A DNA stretch of 64,000 bases from UBA4615 sp044368415 (GTDB taxonomy: Bacteria; Pseudomonadota; Gammaproteobacteria; Burkholderiales; Burkholderiaceae_E): assembly GCA_044368415.1 (NCBI GenBank), contig JBIPLJ010000012.1, positions 1 to 64,000 of the forward strand, read 5' to 3'. Under the pieces are notes generated by a model. It had not been told where the DNA came from and made no database searches. It saw only the letters and a program-made list of their open reading frames with translations. Positions 61,169 to 64,000 of this stretch are shown one piece after another. The translations under genes and the position numbers were made by a program. The number at the start of each line of letters is the position of its first letter. Positions within the stretch are counted from its first letter, which is position 1.

Positions 61169-63100
61169 TCACGGGTAGAAGAGGGAGACCGCATAGCCGG
61201 TGGGCTGTAGTCCGTTGTGCTCGAGCGCAAGGCGCAGCGGCCGTTCGGTGCCTGCTGCAATGCCGGCGGCGCGTGCCGCCGAGTCGGGCAGCCAGGCGTC
61301 GACCGGAATGATCTTGCGGACCAGCAGCGCGCCGACGCTGTCTGTCAGCGTGAGCTCCATCGCCGGATAGCCGACCGCAAGGCCACTGCGGTTGCGCAGC
61401 ATGGCTGAAAGCTGCAGCGTGTTCGGCGCACCCGCGGGCTGCAGCTCGAAGCCCTCGATGGTCAGCGCGTCGAGGTCGCGAGGCGGAGCGAGGGCGGCGC
61501 CGAAGGGCGAGAGCAGCGCGCCGAGGAGCGGCGCGACGAAGGGGGCCCGGGCGGCGATCGCGTCGCGCCAGCCAACGACCGCCTGCAGGCCGAGCAGCAA
61601 CGTCAGCGCGCCCGCGGCGATCCAGGCCGCCGGCGACAGCGCCAGACCGAGGCCGCGGCTGCGGTTGCGCACGCCGGGGAAGTAGTCGATCGCGCGTTCG
61701 GGTCCGCGCGCCTCGCGGCGCGACGGCGTGCCCGCGATCTCGGACATCGGCGCGTCGATCGTGGACTCGTCGAAGAAGCTCCGGTCGGGCTGCGGCGCCA
61801 GTCCGACGGCACCGTCCCCGGACGGCACCCGTCGGGCCTCGGGGCGCAGCCGGGTGATCGGATCCGGGTCGATCGCATCGATGCGGCCGGCCGGACGCGA
61901 CACCGTCCGCGGCCCGCTCTCGGCGCCATCAACCGTCAGCGGTCCGAATGCCGAGTCCGGCAGAAAGAAGGCAGTCTTCAGGTCCTCGTCGCCGGAGATG
62001 AGGGTCTGCGGCCCGGCGGTATTGGGCCAAGGCACGGTCGGCCGCGCGAGCAGGTCGTCGAGCGATTCCGCGACCGAACGCCGGGTGCCGGGGGCGGGGA
62101 GCGCGAGGAGGCCGGCGGTCGCGGGCGTCGCGGGTATGGCGGATGAAGCCGATGGAGCCGACGCGGAGAGCGCCGAGGGCGCTCCGGGCACAGCAGTCGT
62201 CGCGGCGCTTGCCGCTGCCCCAGCCGCTGCCGAGGCCGAGGCCGCCGCCCTGGCCGCGGCATCGGAAGGCGCCATCGCCGCGGGAGCCGTCGCGGTCGGC
62301 TCAGGTGCCGGCTCGACGAACCCGCCGTTCGCGGCCGCCAAGGCCCGCGGATCGGGGCCCGTGCTCGGCATCGCACGCCCAGGCTCGAACGCCCCGGGGG
62401 CCAGTGAGCCCGCGCCGCGCAGCGGGTCGGTCCCGGGCGCGGCCTCCTCCGGCGCCGTCTCCGTGAGCGAGCGTTCGTGTGCGGCATGTGCCGCCGCCGC
62501 CCAGGGATCCGTCGACGACTCGCGCGGCGCCTCGGGCCCCTCGGCTGCCGCTGCATGGACGGCGACCTGCGGGGCGGCGGCCAACCCGCCCGGCGTCGAT
62601 GCAGCGGGTGTCTCGGCGGGCCGGTCCCGGGGCGCGGGTGCCGCCGAGGGCGGTGATGCCGCGTCGGTGGGCGCCATGCCATCCGACGTGCCCCCGGTGC
62701 GGGTCACCAGGCCGCCGAACGCATCGGATGTGCCGCCTGCGCGGTCAGGGACGTCGGCCACACCGTCCGGCGCGGTCGGCCGGGACGCCGGCGGCGGGTT
62801 AGGCGCGCCGCCCGCCGAAGCAACCGGCGCATCCCCCTGCGACCCGTCGGCGGCCTTTCGCACGGGCGCTGCCGCCTGCGCAGCCGGGGGCGCACCCCAG
62901 CTCGGCCCCGCAGCCACTGCGCGCTCGCGGGCGAGGCGCTGCGCGGTGCGCGCCGCATCGTTGACGTAGCGCAGGTATTCGATGCCGGAGAAGACGTGCT
63001 GGCAGACGCCGCAGCGCACCAGCCCGCGTCGCAGCTTCAGCTGGTCAGGGACGACTTTGAAGCTGGTCTTGCACTGGGGGCAGGTGGTCGCGAGGGACAT
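61169..63100 (-). CDS. DUF3426 zinc-ribbon membrane protein
   Basis: The 643-residue protein starts with an MJ0042-type zinc ribbon (CPQC at 8-11 and CGVC at 31-34). A disordered Ala/Pro/Gly/Ser linker runs from about 55 to 465, much longer than in most homologues. One membrane helix follows at about 478-500. The C-terminal periplasmic DUF3426 domain has beta-strand motifs FELQPAGAPNTLQLSAMLRN and YPAMELTLTDSVGALLVRKI. Function is unknown. It lies 9 bases after prmA on the same strand. Confidence 0.9.
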   Translation of the reverse strand: MSLATTCPQCKTSFKVVPDQLKLRRGLVRCGVCQHVFSGIEYLRYVNDAARTAQRLARERAVAAGPSWGAPPAAQAAAPVRKAADGSQGDAPVASAGGAPNPPPASRPTAPDGVADVPDRAGGTSDAFGGLVTRTGGTSDGMAPTDAASPPSAAPAPRDRPAETPAASTPGGLAAAPQVAVHAAAAEGPEAPRESSTDPWAAAAHAAHERSLTETAPEEAAPGTDPLRGAGSLAPGAFEPGRAMPSTGPDPRALAAANGGFVEPAPEPTATAPAAMAPSDAAARAAASASAAAGAAASAATTAVPGAPSALSASAPSASSAIPATPATAGLLALPAPGTRRSVAESLDDLLARPTVPWPNTAGPQTLISGDEDLKTAFFLPDSAFGPLTVDGAESGPRTVSRPAGRIDAIDPDPITRLRPEARRVPSGDGAVGLAPQPDRSFFDESTIDAPMSEIAGTPSRREARGPERAIDYFPGVRNRSRGLGLALSPAAWIAAGALTLLLGLQAVVGWRDAIAARAPFVAPLLGALLSPFGAALAPPRDLDALTIEGFELQPAGAPNTLQLSAMLRNRSGLAVGYPAMELTLTDSVGALLVRKIIPVDAWLPDSAARAAGIAAGTERPLRLALEHNGLQPTGYAVSLFYP

Positions 63101-63109
63101 CGCAGCCGA

Positions 63110-64000
63110 TCATCGGGGTTTGGTTGCGGCCAGGCAAGCCCAGCCGTCCGCGAGCCCTGCCACCTGGAGGGCGAGGCGCGGTGCATAGGCCGCCGACACA
63201 TCGTCGATCTGGCGCTCGAGCACGCCCGAGATCACCAGCAAGCCGCCGGGCCTCACCAGGTCGGTCAGCATGGGCGCGAGCAGCTTCAGCGGACTCGACA
63301 GGATGTTGGCGACCACCACGTCAGCCGGCTCCGGCCGCGCCTCGCTGCTCGCTCGCACCTCGACCTCGACACGGTTGTGCTGCGCGTTTTCGCGCGTAGC
63401 CACCAGCGCCTGCGGGTCGATGTCGACGCCGACCACGTGTGCCGCACCGAGTCGCGCCGCGGCGATCGCGAGGATGCCCGAGCCGCAGCCGTAGTCGATC
63501 ACGGTCGCGCCCGCCGGCAGCGTGCGCTCGAGCCACTGCAGGCACAGGCGGGTCGTCGGATGGCTGCCGGTGCCGAACGCCAGGCCCGGGTCGAGCACGA
63601 TCTCGATGCGCGAGGGGTCGTCGCTTGCATGCCAGCTCGGCGTGATCACCAGCCGCTCGCCGATCAGGATGGGCTCGAACTGGGACTGCGTCAGGCGCAC
63701 CCAGTCCTGGTCGGCGACGAAGCGGATCTCGGCAATCGGCGGCGCAGGCCGGCCGATCGCCTCGGCAGCCGCATCGAGCACCGACCGCGCGTCGACCGAC
63801 TCATCGATCAGCGCGGCCAGCACCGTGCGGAACCAGCCCGGCATGCGCTCGGCGCCGGCCGCGGGCATGCCGGGCTCACCGTAGAGCGGCTGCTCGTCCG
63901 GCGATTCGGCGTCGGCGTCCTCGGCCTGCACCGACAGCGCGCCCGCCTCCAGGAGCGCGTCGCTCCAGGGCTCGGCGTCGTCGCGTGCGACTTCGATGCG
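63110..64000 (-). CDS. prmA: ribosomal protein L11 methyltransferase, N-terminus outside window
   Basis: The last 296 residues of PrmA are present; the frame is open to the right edge, so the start is missing. The SAM-binding motif is DYGCGSGILAIAAARLGAAH, preceded by LDPGLAFGTGSHPTTRLCLQ. The catalytic loop reads VVANILSSPLKLLAPML and a late strand GGLLVISGVLERQ. PrmA trimethylates several amino groups of ribosomal protein L11. A short acidic insertion (about EDADAESPDEQ) lies in the substrate-recognition part. Confidence 0.95.
   Translation of the reverse strand, partial: RIEVARDDAEPWSDALLEAGALSVQAEDADAESPDEQPLYGEPGMPAAGAERMPGWFRTVLAALIDESVDARSVLDAAAEAIGRPAPPIAEIRFVADQDWVRLTQSQFEPILIGERLVITPSWHASDDPSRIEIVLDPGLAFGTGSHPTTRLCLQWLERTLPAGATVIDYGCGSGILAIAAARLGAAHVVGVDIDPQALVATRENAQHNRVEVEVRASSEARPEPADVVVANILSSPLKLLAPMLTDLVRPGGLLVISGVLERQIDDVSAAYAPRLALQVAGLADGWACLAATKPR

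Overview
The window is GC-rich chromosomal DNA of a betaproteobacterium, most likely Burkholderiales. The evidence is the housekeeping block on the right: ffh, a CcsA-like protein, a PP0621-type protein, pilS-pilR, ampD, nrdA-nrdB, an AAKKP-repeat histone H1-like protein, yggT, and prmA next to a DUF3426 protein and a PfkB kinase. This arrangement is characteristic of that order. No rRNA, tRNA, CRISPR array, prophage or intact insertion sequence was recognised. The placement is inference from gene order and family content, not from a database search.

Positions 1-7,930 are an eroded accessory region. It holds remnants of a sugar ABC-transporter ATPase, a glycerophosphodiester phosphodiesterase, a HigA-type antitoxin and an RraA-like protein. 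Between these lie intact genes for a MipA/OmpV porin-like protein, an FMN-binding protein, an L-arabinonate dehydratase, a VOC protein, an AraC regulator and a ParE/ribbon-helix-helix toxin-antitoxin pair. Positions 8,023-12,000 carry an enoyl-CoA hydratase, a DUF898 membrane protein paired with an M48 metallopeptidase, an enolase-superfamily remnant and a GNAT acetyltransferase.

Positions 12,036-22,714 form a divergent sugar-acid module. On the left (minus strand) are an L-idonate 5-dehydrogenase homologue, TRAP genes dctP, dctQ and dctM, and an aminotransferase. On the right (plus strand) are a GntR/FCD regulator, a glucarate-dehydratase-like enolase, a mannitol-dehydrogenase-family reductase, an SDR and a FAH-family hydrolase. 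Together they read as uptake, redox adjustment, dehydration to a 2-keto-3-deoxy acid, oxidation and hydrolytic cleavage. A Spy-like protein with an OmpR/histidine-kinase pair follows. A second module (25,597-31,643) has a LacI regulator beside a perfect 16-bp palindrome, two 2-hydroxyacid dehydrogenases, an SDR, an Ldh-family dehydrogenase and a hydratase-like protein.

Positions 31,737-35,084 hold rppH, proS and a lytic transglycosylase. Positions 35,182-42,856 are a sensory and uptake island: a chemoreceptor, a free Tat-exported cache-domain protein, a TakP-like TRAP system, and a NarL-type regulator with a kinase that carries the same kind of cache domain.

Positions 43,155-64,000 are mainly core functions: thioesterase, formamidase-like hydrolase, class II amidotransferase, GlcD-like FAD oxidase, SRP GTPase, type IV pilus regulators, cell-wall recycling amidase, class Ia ribonucleotide reductase, histone-like protein, YggT, PfkB kinase, DUF3426 protein and an L11 methyltransferase cut by the window edge. 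Candidate regulatory DNA includes paired NrdR-like boxes upstream of nrdA, two strong intrinsic terminators, a terminator-like hairpin between dctP and dctQ, and hairpins between nrdA and nrdB.
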